Origin: Varroa destructor
Lineage: Eukaryota; Arthropoda; Arachnida; Mesostigmata; Varroidae
Length of the DNA: 64,000 bases
Direction: 5' to 3'
Assembly (NCBI RefSeq): GCF_002443255.2
Contig: NW_019211456.1
Span: 29,695,341-29,759,340 of the forward strand
A program made the translations under genes and the position numbers. A model generated the notes under the pieces. It worked only from the letters and a program-made list of their open reading frames with translations, ran no database searches and was not told the origin of the DNA. How positions within the stretch are numbered: position 1 is the stretch's first letter; each line of letters begins with the position of its first letter. Positions 13,305 to 25,940 of this stretch are shown here, piece by piece.

Positions 13305-13319
13305 GGGGGGGGGGGGGGG
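13305..13319. repeat. Poly-G run of 15
   Basis: Fifteen consecutive G, preceded by GGGGGAAA. This is uncommon in animal DNA and a likely length-variable site. Confidence 0.85.
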
Positions 13320-15404
13320 TACGTGAGTGACTAGACCGTTCGTTTACCTAAGACCTATTCATCCATGTATTGAGCCTTTGTTAACGACCGCCGTAATCCC
13401 GCCTGTTGCCGTCGTCTAAACCTGTTTTTCCACTTAAATTGAGTGTACGACAATTTTTTTATTATAGCGTCGTTGTGTGTTTTTTTTCTTCTATAGAAAT
13501 CTCCTTGTTTACTATTCAAACGTGCAGCCCTACATGCTCTCCCTAAATAGACGAAAAGCGCTGATTAGCAACGAAGTAATAGACACATAAGTTCATGCAT
13601 GCGAATAAACTCATACAAGCCCGGAGACACGCCTAAACGGGTCGCGGCAAGCACCAAACGAGTGTGCCACAACGAAAATAAAAGAGGAGAAGACGAAAAA
13701 ATAAGGAAGGATTGTTTGTTTTCTTCAAGGATCGCGCACGTTCCTCTTGTCTGTGCGGTCCATGTTGCTGGCTCTGTCGTCGCTTAGCCAAAGTACTGCG
13801 CTATTAATTTTACTGCTTTTTGACATACCCCCATTTTGTCCATCTCCCTATGTTCCATCTTCGATGTAGCCCTAAAACCAGTGGCGGGAATCGTTTTGAC
13901 GGGCAATCGTCACTCCACTCCTGCAGGCTTGCGTCGCTACCATTTAATATGGCAGCAAACGAGTAGTACGAACGGAGATAATGATTATGATCATGAGCAA
14001 TTTCATGGTGTTGTCAATCATTCGACTACAGCGGAAGATAATAGCCCGATCGTACTCGGTCATCACCGTTACAATCTGAATACAGTATTAGTAACAGCGG
14101 TAATGCGTTATAGTAAGAACAAAGAGAGACGTTCTTACGGCGCTGGTCATTAACCGGTGCCTATTACTAACATTATTAACTTTAATTGTCATTATTATTA
14201 TTATCCTTCGTGCTCTTCGTCTCTCTTCACATTGTAATCTTCTTGTCGCCTTCTTACTACAGACACACGCACGGATTTGCTTAGAACTAACGGCGATAAA
14301 CAGATCAGTTTTCACACCCAATCGCGTTTAACAGACAAACATCAGAATCACGTCGAGCCACAGCAGCTTATCGCGTGCGCCATACACAAATGAAAATGCA
14401 AAAACTCTTTTTGTTATATAATCGTTATCGTGCGATCTACGCCAACATACGTCAACAGTCAGGTAGGCTTATTTCGGCAACAGCAGATCTTTAGGTTGCT
14501 GCTGCCGCCGCCGCCGCTGCCGCCGCCGCCATTTGTATCATTAATCAGAGATTTGTGGACATGGTAATATAGTCCTTTTGAAAACGATTATATAATTCAC
14601 TAATAGTTGTCCGATGTGCAAACAGAAGTACCGGTCGAAGACGACAAACTACGATGGATGGTACGCCCAGCTAGGTTTAGGCTACAAAATATTGTTGTTC
14701 GATTGACCGTGCACGATCCTTATTTATTGTTATCAACGAATTTTACGACAACAACTTTTTTGCCTTGAGCTACGTTTGTCCTTTTTCTTTTATCATCTGC
14801 TAAACATTTGCTGACATTATCGAGCGTCTGTGTCGAGCGATGTTGTTGTGATAAGATATCGCCGGTCAAAAGGGAGACAACGTCGCAAATTAAACGCAAC
14901 CTTAATGGACTGAGAAAAGTATAGACAACACGGCACTATACCTAACCGTAACTTCCGCCTTCGCAATGGTTTGTCAGCAGGATCTGGCGTGTAATCTGCA
15001 CGCGATAAGGACGTTGCCATCAATAAAAAATATAGCCAATTATTTTGTTGCTTTTAGTAGTTTTTACTGCTATTTATAAGCATGTTTATTAGTTACACTT
15101 TCTACGAAACGGAACGAATAAACAGCAGTTATTAGATTAATACTGTTGAGCACAACCGTAGAGCTCAGTATAGCTATATAATTTTCTATAATCTCTTAGC
15201 TAAATTATACTGGCGGCGAGTTTCCAGCGGTAGGCTACAGCAATCTCTTTCGAGGAATTGATCAATAATTAAAAATTGAAATTGTTGTTGTCGATGCCGC
15301 TTCCACGTTAGCATCGTCAAGTGTTTCAAGCACACGAACCATTTCTCTATGGCGAAGGTAGATGATCTAAAGCCCGCTCGAGTGACGATTACGTAGACAT
15401 CGCA
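13320..15404. other. Plain sequence with one GCC repeat
   Basis: A 105-codon frame at 13836-14153 (+) is mildly protein-like (for example DNDYDHEQFHGVVNHSTTAE) but has no boundary signals. Confidence 0.35.
14498..14530. repeat. GCT/GCC mixed triplet repeat
   Basis: About eleven GCT and GCC units, interrupted once by a GCT, near CAGCAG on the same strand. Confidence 0.8.
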
Positions 15405-15623
15405 ATGGCAATAGTGTCGTCACCTTTGCCCGACGACAGCAATAATGGCGGCGACTACGATGAGAATCTATGTGTAGACGTCCGTGAGCGAATGTCTAAG
15501 TCCGCTGCCACCGACCGCTGCAGACGATTTCACTGGCTGGTCAAGCACCCGACTGACGCGCCAGCCCCACTGCCCGGCCGATTGAATCTATCAAGCACGC
15601 TTAATCTGCAGTCGTGCTGGTAG
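15405..15623 (+). other. Short ATG open frame before the two-exon candidate
   Basis: A 72-codon frame runs from ATG 15405 to TAG 15621-15623. It is not repetitive, begins acidic and Asn/Gly-rich, and has CVDVRERMSKSAATDRCRRF in the middle. It lies upstream of the two-exon candidate starting at 15798 and could be an upstream frame or exon of the same unit, but I see no splice link between them. Confidence 0.1.
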
Positions 15624-15648
15624 CAGCAGCAGTAGCAGCAGCAGCAGT
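15622..15648. repeat. AGC repeat with TAG interruptions
   Basis: AGC units with a TAG interruption, directly after the stop of the frame at 15405-15623 and just upstream of the candidate two-exon frame. Confidence 0.8.
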
Positions 15649-15797
15649 ATAAATTTTCGCTATCGTAGTTGTGTTCGCAAAAGACAAGGGTAAGGACAGG
15701 AGTTAGGAAACTGCTTCCCTACCTTTTGAGTACAAATATATCGATTAAACTAGTAATCTATGTATTGTATTACGCAAAGGGCTACAATATTGACGCG

Positions 15798-16332
15798 ATG
15801 TTAATAACAGGGAGGAATGGCAGTATTTCTTATTTATTTGCCAAAAATGGCAACGGTTCGATGAGACGCTTCGGAGAGAACGCCTGCAGTTGGGAAACAT
15901 CCAGATGTATCTGTCTACACGCAAATGCTGCCTTGCAAAAAAAACTGGATAAGCGTTTTATTTCTTATACGATAACAGCACATGAGATGCGTCTTCGCTA
16001 CACGTTCGGTATGTTCCTCCGCATATGGATATGAAGAAGTTAGCATTTCTTAATGCCGCGTAGATGTATGTATTGAACTTTCAGGACTGAAAGTGGACAG
16101 CGTCGAACAACTTAACGCAAGCTGCTTTCGCAAAAACAGTTGGAAATTCGAGAGTGCCCCGCTATTGAGGAGGCATAAGTGCTCTTCAACGTCGTTCCGA
16201 CACACGCAAACAAGCCTATATATTTCAATATCCATTACGCAGCACGCAAGGCTAACCGATTCTGATGATCTCATAACTCCCAGCCAATACAATGGATATC
16301 ATTTTTCATTTATAACGAAGTTTCTCGACTAA
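15798..16332 (+). CDS. Candidate two-exon protein-coding frame, unknown product
   Basis: Exon 1 runs 15798-16008 and exon 2 runs 16085-16332. The 76-bp intron (16009-16084) begins GTATGT, ends ACTTTCAG, and has a branch-like CTTAAT about 30 bases before the acceptor. Joining keeps one frame: the last base of exon 1 plus the first two of exon 2 make a Gly codon. The product would be 152 residues, from ATG at 15798 to TAA at 16330-16332. The frame is open upstream to 15669, just after a TAG, so an earlier exon is possible. It is not repetitive, has cysteines at residues 30, 37, 39, 84 and 103, and shows no signal peptide or clear membrane segment. Exon 1 contains an A8 run. I recognise no family. 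Frames of this length occur by chance here, so the support is the in-phase intron only. Confidence 0.22.
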
Positions 16333-16549
16333 AACTCGCCAACGTTGACATTGGCTATTGGTGTAAAAAACAAACTCGTATTTTCATTTTGTTCCTTTCT
16401 AATTCCGACGATATGATTACTTTCGATGGAATTAAACGAAAGTCACGAGTGATATAGTTTATAGAACATACTAGTGTATCTGTATTCCACAACCACCTGT
16501 CCTTTTCTGCAATCAGCCAAATCTGATTCTAACAAATTCTCTCTAACAG

Positions 16550-16753
16550 GTTATCATCTCTGAGTGTCAGTGCCTGAACACTGAATATATCTATTTGATG
16601 TTTTATATCTTTCGTCGAAAACAGCCCGACACGTATCTACTTACTTTTCCAAATCTATGGCATACAGAAATTTGTTGTCTCCCGACGTTTAAATGCCATT
16701 CACACAATCTCGGGCAATGTTCATACGTACCGTACTACCTTACTAAATTGTAA
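16550..16753 (+). CDS. Candidate terminal exon, unknown product
   Basis: A strong acceptor (pyrimidine-rich tract, then CTAACAG ending at 16549) is followed directly by 67 open codons and a TAA at 16751-16753. The same frame has a TAA inside the acceptor itself, so the open stretch begins exactly at the splice site. The peptide has a hydrophobic aromatic patch near residues 13-20 (EYIYLMFYIF) and cysteines at positions 6, 8, 45, 46, 51 and 60. It lies about 220 bases after the candidate two-exon frame ending at 16332 and could be an alternative last exon of the same unit, but I found no good donor in the 16085-16332 exon to link them. No family recognised; chance remains possible. Confidence 0.15.
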   Translation, partial: VIISECQCLNTEYIYLMFYIFRRKQPDTYLLTFPNLWHTEICCLPTFKCHSHNLGQCSYVPYYLTKL

Positions 16754-18168
16754 AACCAATGCGACAGATAGAAATAACGATAATAACCACAACGTGATCT
16801 AGTGTGCTGTTTTTTTTTTTTAACACTTTCCGTACCTACGATAGTTCTGGTGGGACAATGCTATCCTTTGGTTAAAAGCTTTGTTTTTTTTCTTCAAAAA
16901 GCTACTGACACAATAACAACGTTATGTTTACTATTATTGTTATTTTATATACACTTTATTTGTGCTAAATGATGGTTCTATCGCTTGCGGAGACACGCCG
17001 AAGTTCAGCTATTCCACAACGCCTGTCACGCAGACGTTCTCCACGCGCAACTGTGAAATGCCACCATTTGTCCTCCGCTGCCATCTTGCATTTGTGCGTA
17101 CTGCCAGAGTCCGCGTCTTAGTTATGCATCGCCTGCTCGCAAGTACGACTTTGTGTATGCATGTGTGCGTGCCGAGACGTGTTCTTACGGCTGGTGCCGT
17201 TGTCGATTGATGGTTAGACGAAATGACCCACCCAGAGCCGGATTACGCCAAAACGTCCGTGTCGGGGTAGCGGCAGTCATCGTAGTACAGCACAACAGCT
17301 GCAGTTGGCGATGGTTGTGACGGCAGCATCTGCAGCGGTGATCGATTCTCGCCGGTGGGGTGAATCAGCGCACGTACAAGTGGTTGCGTCCGTTGACTGA
17401 CTGGCCGCCCGGCGGCTGTTCAGCGGCAGCAGTGGCATCATTATAGATTTAAACAGTGAATAGTGTTACAGCTACCGTCGCGACTATGACTGTCGTTGCT
17501 TTTGGTACAGTCGAGACTGTCTGCGTTGCCGTTCCTGATGCAATTCAGAGTTCTTATCATCAAAGCTGTGATCCAATTGTTAGCAGTTAACGACGAACGA
17601 TAGTGATTATGATGGTGGCTCTATTGACAAATTGTTTACAGTACGATTGAAATGTTAGACTATGTAATAAGGTTGTTGGTTTTTGCGTTAAGTAGTATGA
17701 CTGTTTAAGACGGCAGAAGAGGCTGCCAATATATCAGCATTCGTGTTAATGGGTAAATCATTCTTACAGGCGGATTGTCTTTCTAGATTCATTTAATAGG
17801 TTCACAGATGACCTTCTGTTGATAACTACGTAATCTTGAGGTTGGTGCAATCAATGCGATCGGATCAATTTCCGGACATGCCGCAATTAATGAGCAATTA
17901 TGTCAGTGATCGGTAATAGCTTATGGACATATCGATTTTAAATCTACTTCTCAACCACTGAACCTATTTCAGTTGGTAGCACTTCGTAGTGCGGCTAGTT
18001 TGAATCGGCATCTCCTTCTCTATATGTACATAGTACAACAAGCTAAAAACATAGACGAAAAAAGGTCCGAATCCTAGTACGTATGGTTTATGTGACTGGA
18101 GGATGCGTATCTATTCGAAGTTGCTAGTCACTGTAATTGAATGACATCTATAATTCAAGTTTTTGCAG

Positions 18169-18317
18169 GAAGGTCTAATTCCTACAGAAGAACTTTTGTC
18201 AATGTAAAAAGTGAATTGAGCCCTTTCCCGCGAATACAGTTGATTACATTAACGCCTTCCTCCTGGCTAATAAGCGGTTCACACATGAAACTGTTTATTG
18301 TGATGCATCTACTGTGA
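18169..18317 (+). other. Acceptor-anchored open frame, possible exon
   Basis: A short acceptor (AAGTTTTTGCAG, ending at 18168) is followed by an open frame of 48 codons (18171-18317, TGA at the end) that uses two bases as split-codon remainder. A second frame from the same acceptor gives only 12 residues (EGLIPTEELLSM). No donor partner was seen. The peptide is not repetitive and matches nothing I know. Confidence 0.1.
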
Positions 18318-18422
18318 AAACCAGCTGATACCTGCACGTTAAAAGCCAGAAACATCAAGTTCCCCGTTACGACAATGACAAAAGTGTACCAGTACCAGTA
18401 AATTATTGCTCGTTAAACGTCG

Positions 18423-18441
18423 CGTCCACACGCTGTGGACG
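18423..18441. other. Perfect short hairpin, 8-bp stem and 3-base loop
   Basis: CGTCCACA, loop CGC, TGTGGACG. It could equally be a dimeric protein-binding palindrome. It stands in otherwise plain sequence. Confidence 0.5.
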
Positions 18442-21400
18442 AAATCCGCCGCTCAGGCCGTGAAGAAATCTTTGAAAAATAATCAATCACGTCGGGCTCA
18501 ATGCCTTATTAATTGTTATGGCATCTAGTTAGCATCAGTGATAGGGCCGAGCTATATGCTTTTCACCTTGAAGCCACGGTTTTCTTTTTTATATTCTGCT
18601 CCTATGCTGCTATTTAGGCTGGCCGGCTACAAGAACGGCAAACAGCGAGTGGCAAATCACCTTTACATGTAACACCGTAGTGAAGGCGATGCAGTGTCAA
18701 GAAAAAAATTGCTGAACTTGGCCAGACCGGTAAAAGGACATAAGCCAATACGCACGCTCCGCATATATATATATATAATATTACCGTATACTTAAAGGCT
18801 CCCTACCGCCAGCGACCAGAGAAGCCCCAGCTGGCAACCGACAGCATCAGCTGCAGAAAGCAAACCTTTCGTGGGTGTAGTCGCGCCTCGCCAGTAGCGT
18901 AGTAGACTACGAGCGACATCAGCAGCGAGGAACAAGGTACCTTTCCATGGTTGAACGATCGAGATAGAGCAGAAAGCTGCAGCGATCGAACGGGCTGCCG
19001 ACAATTACATGAACCATTATTTTGTCATAACTACAGAAAACACCAAACGGGTGAAGCATAAAGCTGATTTGACTCTGTGTCCATTTAAAAAATAGAAAAA
19101 GATAAGGGTTTGAATATGGCTAGCCCAAGGCTGAAGAGTGTCTTAGCTAAATATCCTTTGTTTGATTAACTATGGCACTACTCGCATCACCAAGCTCTCT
19201 CGTCATCACTGCCTGAGCATTAGAATAATGCCATGCTGTACTTTGTTAATGGATTCTATTTAGTGAAATAAAAGCCGTCCTGCATGAGTGTTTTAACAAT
19301 AACAAAATGAAAAAGCCCAACGTCCAATGCAATCATATTGCAGAAGCTGTTGAAAACAAGCTAGAAAAAGTTTCAATATATATATATTATAGTTATGGCG
19401 TATTTATAGTCTGAAGCCAGCCGTGGACATAGTTCACACCCGACGCTGACGGGTCTACGATATCTCAAAAAGCCGCCTGTGTGCATTGTTACATCATTCA
19501 AAAGGAAATTAATTATATCCTACATATAGAATAGGCACGCACTCGAATAAAGCTAAGACAGCGGGGAAATATATTGATTATGTATTAGGAGCAAGAGTGT
19601 GTAGCAGACGATTCCTGTATCAGCTGCGTTACAAATCGAATCTCGTAAGCAGGTCGTGTTATTTTTTTTCGAAAGACCGTCGTTAATTCAATCCGTAATG
19701 GAATAATAACGATTGCCAATGCGGATTAGTAAATGTCACATATCATTATGTTCCCCGCCTGGTAGCTGACTAGCTGGTCGGACAGCTGATTCTTATTGGG
19801 TTTTCACGTATCGTCTAAAACGTACACCGATTCAATTAGCTATGACAAGATCTCGTTTTTTTTTTCCCTTCGAAAATAGGCTGTTGATTGTTTGGAGAAT
19901 CACATCCAACGGGGACGTTGTTATTCTTGATTAGTTTTTACGATTTTTTGGGTCAGCTTGTGCTAGACATTAGTTCGTCTTTGGATAATTGGATTGCAAA
20001 CGGCGACACACTATACTGTATATACTATAAAAAGTCATTCGTTAATTGCCAGCTGTGGTAATGTTTTGTTTAGTTAAGTAACGAACGTTAGTCATCAGAA
20101 TCGGTCTTATGCGAACGTCAGATGCGATTCAGCCATGAACAAACTGAGCTCATTCAGACAAAACCGGGATCATCATAACCACTATTCTATATGTTACATA
20201 TAGAGAGTCGTAACGGGGATTTGTCATCAAATTTAAAGGGAAAAATATCATTTTTATGTGTACGTAGCTCCACCTATCAGTGCATAATTTAGGTGTTTGT
20301 TTCGGCATGGTCCCCTGGTTTTTGGCAGAATATATAACAAAAAACCACTATATTGCACACAAATGCATCTGCCTTTTTGTCGTACTCGAAACACTGATAG
20401 ATAAAGATCATTTACTTTAGACAAATGAACCTATTGTTAAATAATATTGACGAACTATCTTTTGTTTACGTCGGCGCGTTTCAGTGATTGTGCAAACACT
20501 TATCGATAAGTATGAAGAGATGGAATTGCGCAAAATATTCTTCTAACCATTACTGAACGTTTAGGCATATTGCAGAAAAAAACCGTTTTTCGGTTCTCTT
20601 CATCCGTTAGTTAGTTACCATTCAAGAAGATCAACAGCTAGCTTATTAATCTACGGATAGAACAGTCTACAACTGGGTGGTAAGAAAAAGACCTACAGGA
20701 GATGAGCGAGTTGAGGCAAATGATTGGACAAAAAAATCTCAGTACATAGGCTTGGTAACCATTTTGTGCTTTCCATCAAATAAAGGCGATAACAATATTG
20801 AAGCAAAAGCATAAACTGCCCGCGGGTCAGACGTACGTACATACATACACGGACATATTAACAGATTTCTTGTTGCGCTCATGCAAGTGTGTTCGACCAA
20901 AAAAATATCTTGCGCTAGTTCTATAGTAATTCAGTCGATCTTTTACGAAGTAAAGGTTCCAGCTTCGTTTTACTATGTTTAAGAAAAATCACCAACATAC
21001 GTATGGACATTATCATGATCAAGTAGAGTAAACAGGCTGAAACGGAGCCTAAAGCCGCCGCGACGCGTCACTGCACCGGGACAGGTCAAATAGAACTAAA
21101 ACGAATAGCCAGAGCAGAGACTCGATCAGAAGCAGTAAAATACGTTCGAAAAACATCTCGCTGCTAACTTCAACGGACAAAGATGGCGAATTACCTGGAG
21201 GTAAATAATGGTAGGATGTAGGGGATTCTACCGAGGCCGACCAGCAATGATAGAGGTAGCTGTGGTGAGCGGGGACCGCTTTCGAACGCTAGCCAGTTTT
21301 TTCTGGCTTCGGTAGCAGCATCATCATTATCATCATTAGGACTTGGGCCCATAGGGGGAACAAGACAGCAGAAGCCACTGCTGCTTAGTTTCAGGTAGAG

Positions 21401-22800
21401 AGGCAATTCAGCTTTGGCGCCTAACAACGTGACTTGAAACTTAAGTGAGCAAAACTGAACAAGCGGAAGAGCTAATCAGGAGATACAACGGCGACGCGGA
21501 CCTGGAACGCTGCTGGCGTCGAGCGGCGGCAGTGATGGGCGCTGGACAGCTGCTATTTTGTTTCTTGGCGCTTGCTGTTACGCCAGGTCGGCCGCTGTAG
21601 CAGAAATAGAAGAACCAGCCAAAGCAGCTGCTTTGGCCCGTGGCTGTCCGATCAAAGGAGGAAACACCGATCAGTGGGCCGGTATCAAGCGCGGCGTTAC
21701 GAGGCTAGCTGGAGTAGACGCAGAGGCGAGTACCATTACTGTTAAAACCCCCTTCTTCCCGGAGTTGACTGCAGCAAAGAGCAGACTATGTAGCCAAGAA
21801 ATGGCGCTGGAGCTAGGGAGGGGCAAATGTGATGATTACAAAAAAAAAAGCGGATCGCAAGGTCACAGAAAACTTTGTTGATCTGGTTAATTTTGTAATT
21901 ATAATGGGTCTAATGACAGGAAGTTGCGGTGGCCGTGCAGATTATGATGATGATTCGGACAAGAAACCAGATAATAGAGGACACATAGAGAGGGTTAACG
22001 CATGTTTGTTATCTAGCGATTCTGAAAAAAGTGTCATATTGGATGTTTTTTTTTGACGCAGATCGCATATTCTACGCCGGCAATTCGTGACTGTTTCAGT
22101 ACGTGCTCTATGGATTCTTCGCGGCACTTAAATATAACTCACAGCATTTGAGCTTTTGAGAGATCTTTGATGAATGTCTGTACAGCTTTGGTATTCGCTA
22201 CATTTTTCATAGGTGACACCCTTTCCATTATAATCTTATACCTATCCGCTCTTCCAATACAGAATGCCCCCCAGGCAATCGTCTTTAGTGTTTAAGAACA
22301 TTATCGGTTGACAGTGTGTTCATTCAAAATCATTCAAGAAACAAAGGCCAAGATGAGAGCAAGCGAAAGAAACAAATTTTTTTATTGTTAATTTTTTTCT
22401 TTTATCTATCTTTTTTGATATATTTGACATGATTTGAATAGGTGCCATAGTTCGAACTTTTCTGGCTGTCCGTTCCCTCTCACTTTCGCCTATTTCCCTA
22501 TGTCGTTCGATAGTATAACATCGTAATATTGTTTCCACCTAGTTGATAATAGGTTGTCCATTTAGCTCTGCGACACACACACATACTTTATGTAGGACCC
22601 TTAGATCTACTCCATTGTCACCATAATTATAATTGTTATTGGTATTTAGCAACGAACCAATCAGGCAACCACTACATGACCAACTTCCTGTCCACTTGCA
22701 CTTCCTCCTCTTCTGCTATCTCATTGTTGCCGCTGCGTCCGTGCCCGCGTACGTTTTCATGTATATATATCTATACCTGTTTGTCTATGTATTTGTAAAT

Positions 22801-24240
22801 GAGTCCGCAATGGAGCTGGTGGCAAGAATCTAGCAGCGATTCGGGAAATTGAAGGGTACCACAACAGCGGCGGCAGGCACACAGGTCTTGCTGTTACCAG
22901 CAAAACAGCTTTAAGCAACGCATTTCACACAGCCGATGAAAGCGATAGAGTCGACGGACATCAAACTATTCGATAACGATAAATGACAGGGGCAGATATA
23001 AGGCAAAATAATATGTCTGATATGAGCAGCAGCAACAACGTCAGGTATTCAGGGTGTAATGTGTCCTCTTCTTGTTGTTGTATTTTGAAGGGTAGTAAAA
23101 ACGGGGCGGCAGCAGCAGTATGGTATTAGGTGCTATAGTCGTTCTGTTTTGCTGGCACCAAACGAAAGAATGTCTGGCTGTGATTCGAACCGATGCGAGC
23201 CATGATAATACTTGATATTAGTAAGCGTTCAAGCAGCTGCGTTCATCGGCAAAGAGTGCGCTAAGGAACGGAGCAGTACGACAAGCACCCGTGGCGGACG
23301 GGCCGAGCTACCTGACCGGCAAACAGGACGGAAAGACAAATAGGCAGGCACACACACACACACAGTCAGTCAGACTCAGTGGCTAGTTTGGTAAAATCTA
23401 ACACAGATCTTGACGCAGACAAGAATGGTAATTTTCAGAGAATATAAGGATTCAGTCGTAGCGAAAAAGGCATATGCGTATTAGCACTAGACGTCTAGCG
23501 GCGTCTGGTTAACCACAATATTTCTTATCTGGCGTCGAGGTGAGAGGTAATATGAGCATCCGTCTACCAATGAATAGCGATGCGGCTCTTCTATTACAGT
23601 TAGTATTATAGATTTAGAAGAGACGAATTACATGAGTATAAATATGGAATCGGAACAACCTGCTGCTTTCATCGTTTGAGCGAGTGTGTGTTTGTGAATT
23701 TGTGTAAATAGCTTATATCGTCGTCACTTCTGATGCGGCCATTGAAAATACTGTTACTTGTGGCGCTGCAGTCACATGTAAATTCTATTCAGACTTTTCT
23801 AATTAATTTGGTATCTTTTCTTTTCCGACTAACTAGTGTGATAACGCATTTTGAAACGGATCGCGCCAACACAGAAGCATATATACATGTACAGGATCGC
23901 TGGCGTCAACAGAATTCTTGACCATCATTGTGTAGCATAGTTCGTTGTAACAGAGACGTTACTTTAGCTATCCGCATTTGTGTTCCTGTTAAGAGATGGC
24001 TATTTGCCTTCACGTTTCAACCGATGTCTTTTATGCGTTTGCACCGAGGCTTCCAATGTATATTATATTCATACTTTTTCTTCCAGGTCTCTCACTTTAG
24101 TCGTTCCCTTTTTGCGTTGTCCTATTCCCTGGACATTTCTCTCAGCATCGTCTAGTTTTCAGCTCATCCCCATGTAACACATTTTCCGGATTTCACATCG
24201 GTTTTACATATTTTTTCATCTTCCTACTTTTCTTCCTCTT
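22801..24240. other. Non-coding with a CA repeat
   Basis: AGC/GGC-rich at 22.86-23.4 kb, then AT-leaning. Frames at 23733-24177 are chance-like. Confidence 0.35.
23349..23364. repeat. (CA)8
   Basis: Eight exact CA units followed by a CAGTCAGTCAGA stretch. Confidence 0.8.
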
Positions 24241-24474
24241 CTCTACTGCGCCGCTATCGCCATCGTCGAGGTGCTCTTTCTGGGAGCAATAGCAGCAGCG
24301 GTAGTGGTGGCGGTGACGGTGGCAGTGGATCAAACCATTGACGCCAGCTTTAATAACAGTTACATCGATCTATCCAGCGAGCCTAGCTAGCCGATCACTA
24401 GAAGCCCAGCCTGAGAGCGGCACCGTTAGCTTTGTATTGCGCGCAGGAGTATCCACCGTTATCACCATTACAGC

Positions 24475-24561
<87 letters not shown>

Positions 24562-25940
24562 CATCAGCATCTTACTGAGCCGTCCGTCGCCTCCACTCTA
24601 CTACGACCATTCCAGCCACTGGCGCTCGACCCGGCTCGATCAACATATATATATCCATCGTAGACTACTTCGTTGTTCGGCCCTTTAGCTCCCGCGTCAT
24701 TGCTCTCCGGATTACTGTGCACCTTTGTATATGTACGAGCTTTTGAGCGTCCCTGATCCGGCGCCACCTGTTTGCTGTACAGCTAGCTAAAATAGCGCCC
24801 TTAGCCGCTTTAAGGACCGCGCAACTAAGGTACACTCATTATCATTCGTTAGCGTATAGCAATGGTGGCCACAAAGGCCAGCCGCCGACTTCTGGCATAT
24901 CCCCACCACTTATACTGTGTGGCTAGTATTGCCGCTGCTGGTGCCGCTGTTACTGCAAAACCCAAACCAACCAGTAATAATAATAACAATATTAGCACCA
25001 AATACGACGAACCGAGAGATAAAAAGGCTCAACCTGCTTGCAACAATGCAGTCATCGGTCGAGCGGACAGATAGATAGCCGTCAGTGAGTGAGTACCCGC
25101 ACAAACAACTGCACAGTAAAGCATAAAAAGGAAAAGCGAAAAGTATGATTTTTGGAAGGACCGAGAGTTCTCCGAGCAATGCAAGATCAGGCGCTCAGGG
25201 CAGGGGGTTCGCTTATGGGGAAGTAACAAAATACGTCAGCAGCAGAGTCGAACTGAGAAACTAGCTATTGCTGGTCCTACACACCGCCGTATATATTTGA
25301 GGAGCGAGAACCAATTGCTTCGTTCGCTCATGGGCAAGCAACAATTCAGACCAAGCAAACAGCCAACAAAGCGACAAGAGCCGACAAAATGAGAAATAGC
25401 CGTCGTCGGCACCAAATGTAGAGACGACAAAGACGAAGAAGGCCATGTAAACAAGTCCCAACGCCACAGTGCTACATCGTGCGCAGTTGTCGTTGTAGTA
25501 TTTAGCGGGGTGGGAGCTAAAGAGGTAGTCGTATAAAGGCAGGCTGTGCTGGTGATACTAAAGATACTAGGAGAGACAACGCATACTCGGTTCACATTAA
25601 CAGGGGCACTCACGTAGAGATCGGGCGCACATGGTCATGTAAGGCAAGCACACATAGGCACGCAGCAATTTCGCCCTACTTGCATTGTCTTGCGACGCTC
25701 TCCTATCTACCTTTTAACGGTTCTATGGGGGACTGGTGTCACTGGTGGGGTGCCCGGCGTTGCAGCGCAACTGGCGGTGCGAGGTCGCTGCTCGGTTATT
25801 CCTTTAGCTGCCGCTGCCGCGCCTCCACCGGCGCTTCTGTAAGACGAAAAAGAAGACGAAGAGACGACTGCTGTGTCTTTTGTTGACCAATGGTGAACCA
25901 CGAGAGCTACCAGATGCGGGCAACGACAATCGCAAATCAA
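24241..25940. other. Triplet-rich island around the CAG repeat
   Basis: GGT/GGC, CAG and AAT/AAC triplets keep several frames open at once, including 24862-25074 (+, ATG start, Asn-rich). None has splice or homology support. Confidence 0.3.
24478..24561. repeat. (CAG)17 TAG (CAG)9 TAG repeat, 84 bp
   Basis: This is the longest triplet tract in the window. In the AGC frame it encodes a run of Ser on the plus strand, and on the minus strand a run of Leu (CTG), which creates artificial open frames at 24338-24688 (+) and 24370-24570 (-). Confidence 0.95.

Larger units (their letters stand above)
16754..22800. other. Longest repeat-poor stretch
   Basis: About 6 kb with only short AT runs (18763-18777 and around 19376) and homopolymers (A10 near 21840, T9 near 22048). 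It holds the acceptor-anchored frame at 18169 and the hairpin at 18423. No mobile-element protein or RNA gene was seen. Confidence 0.4.

Noticed and set aside
17965..18010. tRNA-like segment (CAGTTGGTAG followed by GTTTGAATC)
   Set aside because: The D-arm and T-arm motifs are suggestive and spaced about right, but the D stem does not pair and no acceptor or T stem can be built. At most a decayed tRNA-derived element.
23170..23200. Minus-strand GGTTCGAATCAC, like a tRNA B box
   Set aside because: The flanking bases do not form a T stem and there is no A box at a suitable distance.
24338..24688. Plus frame with a long Ser run
   Set aside because: The run is the CAG microsatellite; the start codon is TTG and the minus strand gives an equally long Leu run.
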